Made by a program: the position numbers and the translations under genes. DNA of 64,000 bases from Flavobacteriales bacterium TMED123 (GTDB lineage: Bacteria; Bacteroidota; Bacteroidia; Flavobacteriales; BACL11), in NCBI GenBank assembly GCA_002170165.1, contig NHFY01000013.1:49194-113193 (forward strand), read 5' to 3'. How positions within the stretch are numbered: the stretch's first letter is position 1; the number at the start of each line of letters is the position of its first letter. The notes under the pieces are model-generated. The model saw only the letters and a list, made by a program, of their open reading frames with translations, ran no database searches and was not told the origin of the DNA. Below are positions 1 to 8,225 of the stretch, piece by piece.

Positions 1-164
1 TTTTGAGGATTTTGTTTTTTTTCTAAATCAATGAAGGATTGCCCTTTTTCAAGTTGCAAATCAATGATAGCAAGGTATGCATTCTGCATATTCTCATTCA
101 TGTCAAATGCCGACAGCAAATGAGTATTATATGCAAAAAGTAGAAAAACTAGAATTCTTTTCAT
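1..164 (-). CDS. Exported protein of unknown function, N-terminal part only
   Basis: The reverse strand reads from ATG at 164 to the window edge without a stop, giving 54 codons. Residues 1-19 look like a signal peptide: MKR, then the hydrophobic stretch ILVFLLFAY, ending near LLSA. The following part (AYLAIIDLQLEKG) resembles the helical start of a repeat-type periplasmic protein, but this is too short to name a family. It lies downstream of the zinc-ribbon gene on the same strand, with a gap of about 64 bases. The rest of the gene is outside the window. Confidence 0.6.
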   Translation of the reverse strand, partial: MKRILVFLLFAYNTHLLSAFDMNENMQNAYLAIIDLQLEKGQSFIDLEKKQNPQ

Positions 165-228
165 GACATAAAAAAAGGGATCTCAAATATATGAAACCCC
201 TATTAAAAGATAAATGATTTATTAAATC

Positions 229-996
229 TTATTTTTCGAACATATTGGCATCTATAAGCATTCTACCACAATGTTCGCAAACAATTACTTTCTTATGCAT
301 TCTAATATCCAATTGTCTTTGTGCTGGAATAATATTCTGACAACCTCCACAAGCATCTCTATCTACAGAGACTACTGCTAAACCATTTCTCACATTTGTT
401 CTGATTCTATTGTAAGCAGTCAATAACCTTTCTTCAATCACATCTTTTGCCTTAGCTGATTTTCTCATCAAGCTTTTTTCTTCTTTCTCAGTTTCTTTAG
501 TGATTTCGTCAAGCTCAGAATTTTTAATTTTTAGTTCCTTTTTTCTTTCCTTTAAACTCTCTTTTGTTCCAGCAATCACCTCGTCTTTTAATAGTTTCTT
601 TGCCTTTATTTCTTTTTCTTTTTTCTCGCAAAGATCTATTTCCAGATTTTGAAACTCAATTTCTTTAGAAAGCGATTCGTACTCTCTATTGTTTTTGATG
701 TTAGTAATTTGCGTATCGTATTTTTTAATAAGTGCTTTTGCATCTTTTTTCTTTAATCTTGATGCCGATAAGGTTTCTTCTAAAGATTCTAATTCATCTT
801 TATGCTTATCAACTCTAGTATTCAGCCCTGTAATATCATCTTCCAAGTCTTGAATTTCCAAAGGAAGCTCTCCTCTTACTACTCTAATCCTGTCAATAGC
901 AGAATCAATACATTGAAGTTCGTATAAGGCTTTTAATTTATCCTCTATTGTTGCTCTTGTAGCTTTTTTGCTTGTTTTTTTTGCGGTTTTTACCAT
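229..996 (-). CDS. C4-type zinc-ribbon coiled-coil protein (CT398/HP0958-like)
   Basis: This is a 255-residue protein. After a Lys-rich tail, residues 20-190 form a long, highly charged coiled coil rich in Glu and Lys. A C-terminal zinc ribbon follows, with CGGC near 216-219 and CEHC near 240-243. That arrangement matches the COG1579 / zf-RING_7 family (HP0958, CT398). Members act as scaffolds or RNA-binding adaptors, for instance in flagellar and secretion contexts elsewhere; the role in Bacteroidota is unknown. It starts 4 bases after the stop of the Nif3-like gene, so the two are probably co-transcribed, a pairing that is common in this phylum. Family assignment is firm, function is not. 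Confidence 0.85.
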   Translation of the reverse strand: MVKTAKKTSKKATRATIEDKLKALYELQCIDSAIDRIRVVRGELPLEIQDLEDDITGLNTRVDKHKDELESLEETLSASRLKKKDAKALIKKYDTQITNIKNNREYESLSKEIEFQNLEIDLCEKKEKEIKAKKLLKDEVIAGTKESLKERKKELKIKNSELDEITKETEKEEKSLMRKSAKAKDVIEERLLTAYNRIRTNVRNGLAVVSVDRDACGGCQNIIPAQRQLDIRMHKKVIVCEHCGRMLIDANMFEK

Positions 997-1000
997 CTTT

Positions 1001-2095
1001 TTAAAAGTACTTTATTGGATTTGTATTTACTTTTGATAATTGGACAGCAAATTTACTAAATTTTTTGATAAGCAAATCATAAATTAAGTCCTTTGTAAAT
1101 TGCTCACTTTCATAGTGTCCTATATCGGCAATAATGATATCATCATCAGCATCAAAAAACTCATGATACTTAAAATCTGCTGTTATGAGAATATCAGCTT
1201 TTGCGCTTTTTGCATTGGAGAGTAAAAAACTTCCACTTCCTCCACAAATTGCTACTGTTTCTATCTTATTTTTTACCAATTTACTATAACGCACACAATC
1301 GGTTTTCATAGTGCTTTTTAGCAACTCTAAGAATGCTGCTGAAGCCATTGATTTTGACAATTTTCCAACAACTCCTGAGCCAATATTCTCATAAACATTA
1401 TCCAATATGTAAATTTGATAAGCGATCTCCTCATAAGGATGAGCATCTTTTATGGCCGTAATGATAGCTTGTTCTTTATGTTTTGGAAAAATGACTTCTA
1501 TTCTTTCTTCCTTTTCTTGATGGCGCTCTCCAATCTCTCCTAAATGTGGATTACATCCTTCATTTGCCTTAAAAGTACCTTCTCCAACAGAGGTAAAACT
1601 ACACTCATCATAATTACCTATATCTCCAGCTCCTACTTTAAAAAGTTTATTCCTTACTTTTTCCGCATCTGAACTAGGGCAATAAACGGCCAGTTGCCTT
1701 AACAAATCTTTTTTAGGTGAAAGTATTTTACAATTCTCGACTCCTAACTTCTCCGCAATTTTTGCACTTACGCCATTTCCTACATTATCCAAATTGGTAT
1801 GAATGGCATAAATTGCGATATCATTTTTAATTGCTTGGATAATAGTGCGCTCAACATAATTATTACCAGCAAGCTTTTTAAGCCCTGAAAAAATAATAGG
1901 ATGATGTGCAATAATTAAATTACACCCCAATGCTATAGCTTCTTGAACTACTTCCTCAGTACAATCAAGTGTGATTAAAGCCGCATCTACTATTGAATTT
2001 TCATTACCAACCAGCAAACCTGAATTATCATAATCTTCTTGAAAATGCAAGGGAGCAATACTTTCTAAATAATTGGTGATTTCTTTTATCTTCAT
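1001..2095 (-). CDS. Nif3-like dinuclear metal center protein
   Basis: The 364-residue product is a member of the Nif3/YbgI/YqfO family, formerly annotated as GTP cyclohydrolase I type 2. N-terminal metal-binding motifs are visible (IIAHHPIIF near residues 62-70 and the IHTNLDN motif near 98-104), and the C-terminal half has DIGHYESEQ. Between them lies the CutA-like insert (HPYEEIAYQIY) typical of the long form. The ATG at 2095 (MKIKEITNYLES) is preferred over codons further upstream because family alignments begin there and because a -7 promoter element ends 4 bases before it. The biochemical role is not settled in the family. It forms a two-gene unit with the zinc-ribbon gene. Confidence 0.9.
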   Translation of the reverse strand: MKIKEITNYLESIAPLHFQEDYDNSGLLVGNENSIVDAALITLDCTEEVVQEAIALGCNLIIAHHPIIFSGLKKLAGNNYVERTIIQAIKNDIAIYAIHTNLDNVGNGVSAKIAEKLGVENCKILSPKKDLLRQLAVYCPSSDAEKVRNKLFKVGAGDIGNYDECSFTSVGEGTFKANEGCNPHLGEIGERHQEKEERIEVIFPKHKEQAIITAIKDAHPYEEIAYQIYILDNVYENIGSGVVGKLSKSMASAAFLELLKSTMKTDCVRYSKLVKNKIETVAICGGSGSFLLSNAKSAKADILITADFKYHEFFDADDDIIIADIGHYESEQFTKDLIYDLLIKKFSKFAVQLSKVNTNPIKYF

Positions 2096-2099
2096 TTTC

Positions 2100-2107
2100 C
2101 AAAAATA
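2100..2107 (-). promoter_or_regulatory. Putative -7 promoter element before the Nif3-like gene
   Basis: The reverse strand reads TATTTTTG, matching the Bacteroidota -7 consensus TAnnTTTG, and ends only 4 bases before the ATG at 2095. If used, transcription would begin at or within 1-2 bases of the start codon. No clear -33 TTTG at the expected spacing was seen. Confidence 0.45.
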
Positions 2108-2239
2108 CAAAACTCAAAAAAAACATAGATGGGATTTGTATCACTTTTGATTTATTCTCCAAAACTTTTTCAGTAAGATGAATTAAGTTGAATGAATAGT
2201 TTTGATAGCTATAAATTAGTGATTGTAATCTGAAGATTA

Positions 2240-2278
2240 ACAAAAAAATAAAAAAGTGAGATAAGAACCTCACTTTTT
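2240..2278 (-). terminator. Rho-independent terminator of the nqr operon
   Basis: A perfect 10-bp stem (2251-2260 with 2269-2278) around an 8-base loop lies 24 bases beyond the nqrF stop. Read on the minus strand it is AAAAAGTGAG - loop - CTCACTTTTT followed by a T-rich run (2241-2250). Confidence 0.85.
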
Positions 2279-2301
2279 CAAAATTATGCTATATATTCAG
2301 T

Positions 2302-3609
2302 TTATCCGCCAAAGTCGTCAAACCTTACATTTTCATCTGGTATTCCCCAATCATCAGCCAATTTAAGTACAGCCTGATTCATAAGAGGGGGCCCACAGAA
2401 ATACAATTCTATATCTTCAGGTGTTTCATGATTAGTCAAGAATTTATCTATAACTACTTGATGTACAAAGCCAACAAATCCATCTCCATCTGAATCATCT
2501 AGACCTTTCTTTTCTATCCAATTGTCTTCTGGCAAAGCATCGGATAGAACTAAATGAAATTTAAAATTTGGAAAATCTTTTTCTAAATCCCTAAAATAAT
2601 GAATATAAAAAAGCTCTGCCCTAGATCTCCCTCCGTAAAAATAAGTCACTTTTCTACCTGTCTTTAATGTTTTAAAAAGTTCATATAAATGAGAACGCAT
2701 TGGCGCCATTCCTGCTCCTCCTCCTATATATAACATCTCTGCATCACTATCATTAATAAAGAATTCTCCATAAGGCCCAGAAATAGTAACCTTATCTCCC
2801 TCTTTCAATCCAAATATATATGAAGAAGCGATTCCTGGATTAACATCCATGAAATTATTTTTATCTCTGTCCCAAGGAGGTGTTGCAACCCTAACATTTA
2901 ACATAATCTTTCTGCCTTCAGCTGGATATGAAGCCATAGAATATGCTCTAACTACTTCTTCATCATTTTTCATCACCAATTCTCTCATAGTTCCCTTTGA
3001 CCAGTCAGACTCAAATTTATTAGGCTCCCCTGGATGATCTTGTGGATGAGCTGAAACATTCATATCAGAATACTTAACTTCTCCTTCAGGTATTTTAATT
3101 TGAATATATCCTCCAGCAAGATACCCCATATCTTCTGGAATTTCAACAATAAATTCTTTAATATATGTAGCAACATTATAATTCGACACAACTGTAGCCT
3201 CCCACTCTTTTACTCCAAAAACTTCTTCTGGAATTTCTATTTCCATATCTTCTTTAACTTTAACTTGACATCCAAGTCTAAAATTATCTGCAATCTGTTT
3301 TCTTGTAAAATGTGGTTTTTCAGTTGGTAAAATCCCTCCACCTCCTTTATGCACTTGGCATGTACATTGCACACAAGTTCCACCACCACCACAAGCTGAA
3401 GGTAAGAAAATACCAGCATCACTCAAAGTAGTAAGGACAGTATTTCCTCCATCAACTTCTAATTCTTTCTCGCCATTAATAATTAATTTAATCTTTCCTG
3501 CAGGACTAAGTTTTGATTTTGTGAAAAGTAAAACACTAACTAATGTAATAATCACAGTTAGAAAAATGACTACACTACTTATTATTGTTATTGCACTTAG
3601 TAATATCAT
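2302..3609 (-). CDS. nqrF: Na+-translocating NADH:quinone reductase subunit F
   Basis: NqrF (435 residues) is the electron entry subunit: it takes a hydride from NADH onto FAD and passes electrons to a [2Fe-2S] cluster. An N-terminal membrane helix covers about residues 5-29. A plant-type ferredoxin domain follows with Cys73, Cys79, Cys82 and Cys114 as cluster ligands (C-x5-C-x2-C...C). Then come the FAD domain (RAYSMASYP near 221-229) and the NADH domain (GGGAGMAPMRSH, and CGPPLMN near the end). Length and order match the family. It is the last gene of the nqrABCDEF operon, 5 bases after nqrE, and is followed by a terminator. Confidence 0.97.
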   Translation of the reverse strand: MILLSAITIISSVVIFLTVIITLVSVLLFTKSKLSPAGKIKLIINGEKELEVDGGNTVLTTLSDAGIFLPSACGGGGTCVQCTCQVHKGGGGILPTEKPHFTRKQIADNFRLGCQVKVKEDMEIEIPEEVFGVKEWEATVVSNYNVATYIKEFIVEIPEDMGYLAGGYIQIKIPEGEVKYSDMNVSAHPQDHPGEPNKFESDWSKGTMRELVMKNDEEVVRAYSMASYPAEGRKIMLNVRVATPPWDRDKNNFMDVNPGIASSYIFGLKEGDKVTISGPYGEFFINDSDAEMLYIGGGAGMAPMRSHLYELFKTLKTGRKVTYFYGGRSRAELFYIHYFRDLEKDFPNFKFHLVLSDALPEDNWIEKKGLDDSDGDGFVGFVHQVVIDKFLTNHETPEDIELYFCGPPLMNQAVLKLADDWGIPDENVRFDDFGG

Positions 3610-3614
3610 AAAAA

Positions 3615-4232
3615 TTATAACTTGATTCCCATAAAACTCATAAATGCAATACCCATCAAGCCAGTAATTATATATGTAATACCCAAGCCTCTTAAAGGGC
3701 CAGGAACATTTGAATATCTAATTTTCTCTCGAATTGCAGCAAGTCCAACAATGGCTAAGAAGAATCCAGAACCTGAACCCAAACCAAATACAGTTGCTTC
3801 TGTAATATTTACATAAGCACGTTCTTGCATAAATAATGAAGAGCCTAATATTGCACAATTCACAGCAATTAATGGTAAAAACAAACCTAATGAACCATAA
3901 AGAGCAGGAGAAAACTTCTCTATAATCATCTCTACAAGCTGAACCATAGAAGCAATAACTGCAATAAACATAATAAAAGAAAGAAAGCTTAAATCAACAT
4001 CATTAAAGTTTTCACCGAGCCATGATAATGCCCCTTCTTGTAAAACATAAGTCTCTAATAAAAAGTTTAAAGGAACGGTTATTCCTAAAACAAAAACTAC
4101 TGCTCCCCCCATACCGACAGATGTTTCTACCGTTTTTGATATAGCAAGGTAAGAACACATGCCTAAGAAATAAGCAAAAACCATATTTTCTATGAATACT
4201 GCTTTAATAAATATATTTACTAATTCTTCCAT
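3615..4232 (-). CDS. nqrE: Na+-translocating NADH:quinone reductase subunit E
   Basis: NqrE (205 residues) is an integral membrane subunit with six predicted helices. It pairs with NqrD, and the two subunits jointly hold an intramembrane iron-sulfur centre. Cys26 (in GMCSYLAIS) and Cys126 (in VNCAILG) correspond to the conserved cysteines at that position. The inverted-topology half repeat shared with NqrD is visible as the parallel motifs 'CS-LAI' and 'NC-I-G'. It sits 2 bases after nqrD and 5 bases before nqrF, so all six nqr genes form one transcription unit. Confidence 0.97.
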   Translation of the reverse strand: MEELVNIFIKAVFIENMVFAYFLGMCSYLAISKTVETSVGMGGAVVFVLGITVPLNFLLETYVLQEGALSWLGENFNDVDLSFLSFIMFIAVIASMVQLVEMIIEKFSPALYGSLGLFLPLIAVNCAILGSSLFMQERAYVNITEATVFGLGSGSGFFLAIVGLAAIREKIRYSNVPGPLRGLGITYIITGLMGIAFMSFMGIKL

Positions 4233-4234
4233 GT

Positions 4235-4885
4235 TTAATTAGACTCTATTAGTTTTCTATTTTTCATTCTTTGTATCCATATAAGAATGCCAACTGTAAT
4301 AAGTGCCATTGGAGGTAAGATCATCATTCCATTATTCGCATAAAAACCTCCATTCTCAATATACCATTCTAAAGGAATAACTTGTGTTCCAAATAATGTT
4401 CCTGACCCTAACAATTCTCTAAAAAATGCCACAACAATTAAAATAAATCCATACCCAAATGCATTACCTAAACCATCCAAAAATGCTTTGCCTGGAGTAT
4501 TCCCTAATGCAAATGCTTCAAGCCTTCCCATGATAATACAATTTGTAATAATTAATCCAACAAAAACTGACAGTTCTTTACTAACATCATAAACAAAAGC
4601 TTTCAAAACCTCATCAACTAATATAACTAAAGTAGCTATAACTACCAGTTGTACAATTATTCTTATCCTAGACGGAATAAGATTACGTAATAAAGAAACT
4701 ATAACATTAGCCACGGAAAGCACAAAAAATACTGAAAGAGCCATTACTACAGCAGGCTCTAATTGAACTGTAATTGCAAGAGCAGAACAAATACCCAATA
4801 CCTGAACCGTAATAGGATTATTATCATCCAATGGGTCTGTTAGTAGCTTCCTGTTTTTCTTTGAAAATAAAGATTCTTTACTCAT
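4235..4885 (-). CDS. nqrD: Na+-translocating NADH:quinone reductase subunit D
   Basis: NqrD (216 residues) is a six-helix membrane protein homologous to NqrE and RnfA/E. The conserved cysteines Cys33 (LGICSALAIT) and Cys116 (TNCIIMGR) are present. These are expected to coordinate the intramembrane iron-sulfur centre together with NqrE. PSRIRIIVQL near residues 71-80 is also typical of the family. Its ATG overlaps the end of nqrC by 8 bases, indicating translational coupling. Confidence 0.97.
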   Translation of the reverse strand: MSKESLFSKKNRKLLTDPLDDNNPITVQVLGICSALAITVQLEPAVVMALSVFFVLSVANVIVSLLRNLIPSRIRIIVQLVVIATLVILVDEVLKAFVYDVSKELSVFVGLIITNCIIMGRLEAFALGNTPGKAFLDGLGNAFGYGFILIVVAFFRELLGSGTLFGTQVIPLEWYIENGGFYANNGMMILPPMALITVGILIWIQRMKNRKLIESN

Positions 4886-5648
4886 AATTAATTGTTGAAT
4901 CGACTATACTAGAAACCGTATCCATTTCCGACATAACTGATTTCACCTCATTGTCTAGTTTCATTCTTTGCAGATAAGGAGAATACAAACTCAATCTCTC
5001 AGCAAGCATATTAGTAACCCCATCTGATGTTATTGTCCCCCCAGAAATCCCATCTACAGCATGCATATCTGCAGGATCGGCACCTCCCTTAACAACAATA
5101 ATTGAAACCAATTTATCTGCTTCAAAAATACTCTTGCCTGCAAACTGATCTTCAAAAAAAGATCTATTAATCTCCGCTCCTAATCCAGGAGTCTCTGCCT
5201 TATGATCAAAAACAGCACCATAAACGGTATTAAAATCTTCTTCTAGAGCAATAAATCCCCATATTGGACCCCATAACCCTTTACCTAGTAAGGGAATAAT
5301 ATATTTTTTCTCTTGATCTACCTCACTAATAAATAACGGAAGTTGTTGATTGTCTTTATCCTTTTTTAATTCTTTTTTTAAATCAACATCAAAAGCCGAT
5401 CCATCTAATATTTCTCCTGTAGAATTAATAATAAGTTCTTCCTTGATATAAATAGGATAAATTAAGTTCGCAGAATCTCTTAAAATATTAACTCCTATTG
5501 AGCTTAATATGTTTTGTTGTTTCTCTAATTCAATATTCTTATCTTGTAATGGTTTTAACTTAATGTATGTGCTAGATAATATAGCTGCGACAACTACCAC
5601 CATAATAATAGCGAAAATAAAAGTATATGTATTTTTATTTACATCCAT
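4878..5648 (-). CDS. nqrC: Na+-translocating NADH:quinone reductase subunit C
   Basis: NqrC (256 residues) has one N-terminal helix (about residues 9-29) and a large periplasmic FMN-binding domain. The covalent FMN site is seen as DGISGGTITS around residues 199-208. The acceptor threonine is Thr205; the canonical motif is SGAT, here SGGT. Conserved LGKGLWGPIWG lies near 121-131 and ETPGLGAEI near 152-160. Flavin attachment needs an ApbE transferase, which is not in this window. It overlaps nqrB by 1 base and nqrD by 8 bases. Confidence 0.96.
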   Translation of the reverse strand: MDVNKNTYTFIFAIIMVVVVAAILSSTYIKLKPLQDKNIELEKQQNILSSIGVNILRDSANLIYPIYIKEELIINSTGEILDGSAFDVDLKKELKKDKDNQQLPLFISEVDQEKKYIIPLLGKGLWGPIWGFIALEEDFNTVYGAVFDHKAETPGLGAEINRSFFEDQFAGKSIFEADKLVSIIVVKGGADPADMHAVDGISGGTITSDGVTNMLAERLSLYSPYLQRMKLDNEVKSVMSEMDTVSSIVDSTINYE

Positions 5649-6796
5649 TAATTCTTCAATCTATTTATACGTTTTTTAATATTTGCAGCTATCACATAGT
5701 GATCTATAAGTGGTGCAAAAACATTCATTAATAGTATAGCTAACATCATTCCTTCTGGATAAGCAGGGTTAAATATTCTGATAACAATCGCAAAGAACCC
5801 AACCAAGAGACCATAGATAATCTTACCTGTGTTTGTCTGAGATGCTGTCACAGGGTCTGTTGCCATAAATACAGCTCCAAATGCAAAACCTCCAATTAAT
5901 AAATGTATATGAGCAGGTGTACTCATCAACATGTTTATACCAAAATAATTAAATAAAAGAGCGGTTAAATAACCACCTATAAAAGTAGATAATATAATAC
6001 GCCCACTTCCTATTCCTGTCAATAAAAGAAATACTGCACCCAGTAAAATAGCAATAACTGACGTTTCTCCTATAGAACCTGGCACAAATCCCATAAAAGC
6101 ATCATAAGAGCTCCACATTAAACTTTCCCATGAAGACTTATTTGCTGCTAAAGATCCAAGTATTGTTTCTCCTGAATATCCATCTACTAACGCTCCATGT
6201 ACCCATACCTTATCACCTGACATGTAAGAAGGATATGCAAAGAACACGAAAGCTCTAGCTGTTAACGCTGGATTTAATATATTCATACCCGTACCTCCAA
6301 AGACTTCTTTGCCTATAATTACTGCAAATATTACAGAAATTGCTAACATCCATAAAGGCAAGTCAACTGGCATAATTAAAGGTATTAGCATTCCAGTAAC
6401 TAAATAACCCTCATTAACAGAGTGTCCTCTATATACGGCAAAAGCAAATTCAACAGTTAAACCAACAGCATAAGAAACTATAAGTAATGGTAAAAATTTC
6501 CAAAAACCAAAAATTATATTATCTGTAAATGAAGGTTGTATACCTTTAGCTAAGTGATATTGGTCTCCAATATTCCAAATTCCAAAAAGTAGACAAGGTA
6601 ATAAAGCAATTATTACAAATGCCATTGTTCTTTTGAGATCAATAGAATCTCTAATATGAGACCCCTTCTTAGTAGTATGATCTGGCACAAATAGAAAAGT
6701 TTCAAAAGCATCATAAGCAGGATATAACTTTTCTAGTTTCCCTCCTTTTTCAAAGTGAGGTTTAATAGTGTTTAATATATTCTTAAATAGTTTCAT
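5648..6796 (-). CDS. nqrB: Na+-translocating NADH:quinone reductase subunit B
   Basis: NqrB is the main membrane subunit, with about ten helices, carrying a covalent FMN and riboflavin and forming part of the sodium path. The product is 382 residues. Family motifs include GYLVTGMLIPLIMP near 131-144, FGGTGMNILNPALTARAF near 167-184 and MATDPVTASQTNTGK near the C-terminus. The FMN-threonine motif reads SGET at about residue 208-211, where SGAT is canonical; the threonine is kept. The ATG at 6796 overlaps the nqrA stop (TGATG). The upstream in-frame TTG is less likely. Confidence 0.96.
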   Translation of the reverse strand: MKLFKNILNTIKPHFEKGGKLEKLYPAYDAFETFLFVPDHTTKKGSHIRDSIDLKRTMAFVIIALLPCLLFGIWNIGDQYHLAKGIQPSFTDNIIFGFWKFLPLLIVSYAVGLTVEFAFAVYRGHSVNEGYLVTGMLIPLIMPVDLPLWMLAISVIFAVIIGKEVFGGTGMNILNPALTARAFVFFAYPSYMSGDKVWVHGALVDGYSGETILGSLAANKSSWESLMWSSYDAFMGFVPGSIGETSVIAILLGAVFLLLTGIGSGRIILSTFIGGYLTALLFNYFGINMLMSTPAHIHLLIGGFAFGAVFMATDPVTASQTNTGKIIYGLLVGFFAIVIRIFNPAYPEGMMLAILLMNVFAPLIDHYVIAANIKKRINRLKN

Positions 6797-8148
6797 CAAC
6801 TGTTTTCTTTCCTTACTAAATCTAATCCATAATTGACAATTGATTGAACTTCTGTTTTAGATGTACAAACAAATTCGCACAAAGCAAAATCTTCAGCAGA
6901 CACCTCATATATACCCAAATTCTCCATAAGATCAATATCTTCCATCATAATAGCTTTAACTAATTGATGTGGATAAATATTCATAGGAAATACTTTCTCA
7001 TATTGACCTGTAACAACATATGCTCTTTCTTCACCATGCATATTCGCATTTAAAGAATATTTTCTAGAAGGAAAAAGCCAAGAAGAAAATGCCCTGGAGG
7101 CGGAAAATTTCTTCAAGCCAGGAAGAATCCAGCCAAAAAACTCTGAATTCTTACCCTCTTCAATAATAGTAATCATCGTATCATAAAAACCCATAGAATC
7201 ATTACTCTCAATTCTTGTTCCTGTTAAAACATCACCAGAAATAATCCTATTTTCTCCTTCTTTAACATTATTATCAAGTAAATTATTTACTCTAGAGCCT
7301 AAAACAACTCTATAATATCTTGGTTTAATTACTTGTGGTCCAGCAACAGCAATAATTCTAGACACATCATATTTTCCTTCAACAAATAATCGAGCAATAG
7401 TAATAACATCCTGAGGCTCTAAGTACCAGATAACATCACCTTTATTAATAGGATCTATATGATGTATTTGCACACCAACATTTCCTGCAGGATGAGGTCC
7501 GGATATTTTATTTATTTGCACATTCTTAGCTTGACTAAACACATTAGAAGAATTGGTATTTCCATCAATATTGAGGTGTGTTTTCCCTTCCGTTAGTTTT
7601 ATAATAAAGTCTAATCCTTTTTGAAATAACTCTTCCATGCCGTATAAAGCAAAGTCATTATCAATAGCTAGTGGAGCTGAGTTGAATGCAGAGATAAAAA
7701 TGGCTTTTGGAGTAACTGTTGGGTTAGCTACAATATCATAAGGTTTCTGGCGTACAAAAGGCCAAACACCCGCCTTTAGCATAGCATCAATTATTTGTTC
7801 ACGAGATAAATTAGCAGCATCTGCTTTAGCAAACTGCTCGTATTGCTGCTCAGCATCTGCTTTTACTACTACTTCAAGAATTCTTCTTTTAGCTCCTCTT
7901 TCAATAGCTACCACTTCACCGCTTACTGGAGAGCAATATTTAACTTGCAGCATGTATTTATCAGAAAATAAAACAGAGCCTGCTTTTACCTTATCGCCAA
8001 CCCTTACAAGCATTTTTGGCGTCATACCATGAAAATCAGTGGGCTTAACAACATATTTTTCAGAGGGCTTTATAGTAGCATAAACTTTGTTAGCTTCCCC
8101 AACTAAATTGATGTTTAAACCTTTTTTTAATCTGATCTCTCTCGACAT
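6796..8148 (-). CDS. nqrA: Na+-translocating NADH:quinone reductase subunit A
   Basis: NqrA (450 residues) is the cytoplasmic peripheral subunit, thought to interact with quinone at the membrane. Family features are the beginning MSREIRLKKGLNINL, the early biotinyl-lipoyl-like part (VGDKVKAGSVLFSDK), and the GPHPAGNVGVQIHHIDPI motif in the middle. The ATG at 8148 is chosen over an upstream ATG because homologues start a few residues before KKGL and because the promoter -7 element lies at 8175-8182, inside the longer reading. It is the first gene of the nqr operon and is divergent from the T9SS plug gene. Confidence 0.95.
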   Translation of the reverse strand: MSREIRLKKGLNINLVGEANKVYATIKPSEKYVVKPTDFHGMTPKMLVRVGDKVKAGSVLFSDKYMLQVKYCSPVSGEVVAIERGAKRRILEVVVKADAEQQYEQFAKADAANLSREQIIDAMLKAGVWPFVRQKPYDIVANPTVTPKAIFISAFNSAPLAIDNDFALYGMEELFQKGLDFIIKLTEGKTHLNIDGNTNSSNVFSQAKNVQINKISGPHPAGNVGVQIHHIDPINKGDVIWYLEPQDVITIARLFVEGKYDVSRIIAVAGPQVIKPRYYRVVLGSRVNNLLDNNVKEGENRIISGDVLTGTRIESNDSMGFYDTMITIIEEGKNSEFFGWILPGLKKFSASRAFSSWLFPSRKYSLNANMHGEERAYVVTGQYEKVFPMNIYPHQLVKAIMMEDIDLMENLGIYEVSAEDFALCEFVCTSKTEVQSIVNYGLDLVRKENS

Positions 8149-8174
8149 TAAAAATAAATTAGATTTTTCGGCTG

Positions 8175-8182
8175 CAAACTTA
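8175..8182 (-). promoter_or_regulatory. -7 element of the nqr operon promoter
   Basis: Reverse strand TAAGTTTG matches TAnnTTTG. It would give a leader of about 20 bases before nqrA. It abuts the divergent -7 element of the plug gene without any gap. Confidence 0.6.
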
Positions 8183-8190
8183 TAAATTTG
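8183..8190 (+). promoter_or_regulatory. -7 element of the T9SS plug gene promoter
   Basis: TAAATTTG matches TAnnTTTG. It would give a leader of about 30 bases before the ATG at 8226. Because it directly adjoins the nqr -7 element, both promoters cannot easily be occupied by polymerase at once. Confidence 0.55.
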
Positions 8191-8225
8191 TGCCAATTAT
8201 TTATAACTTTATAATAAAAATTGTA

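Noticed and set aside
2028..2273. 81-codon minus-strand frame upstream of and overlapping the Nif3-like gene
   Set aside because: It overlaps the Nif3-like start, contains the promoter element and part of the nqr terminator hairpin, and its translation has no recognisable features beyond hydrophobic AT-rich sequence.
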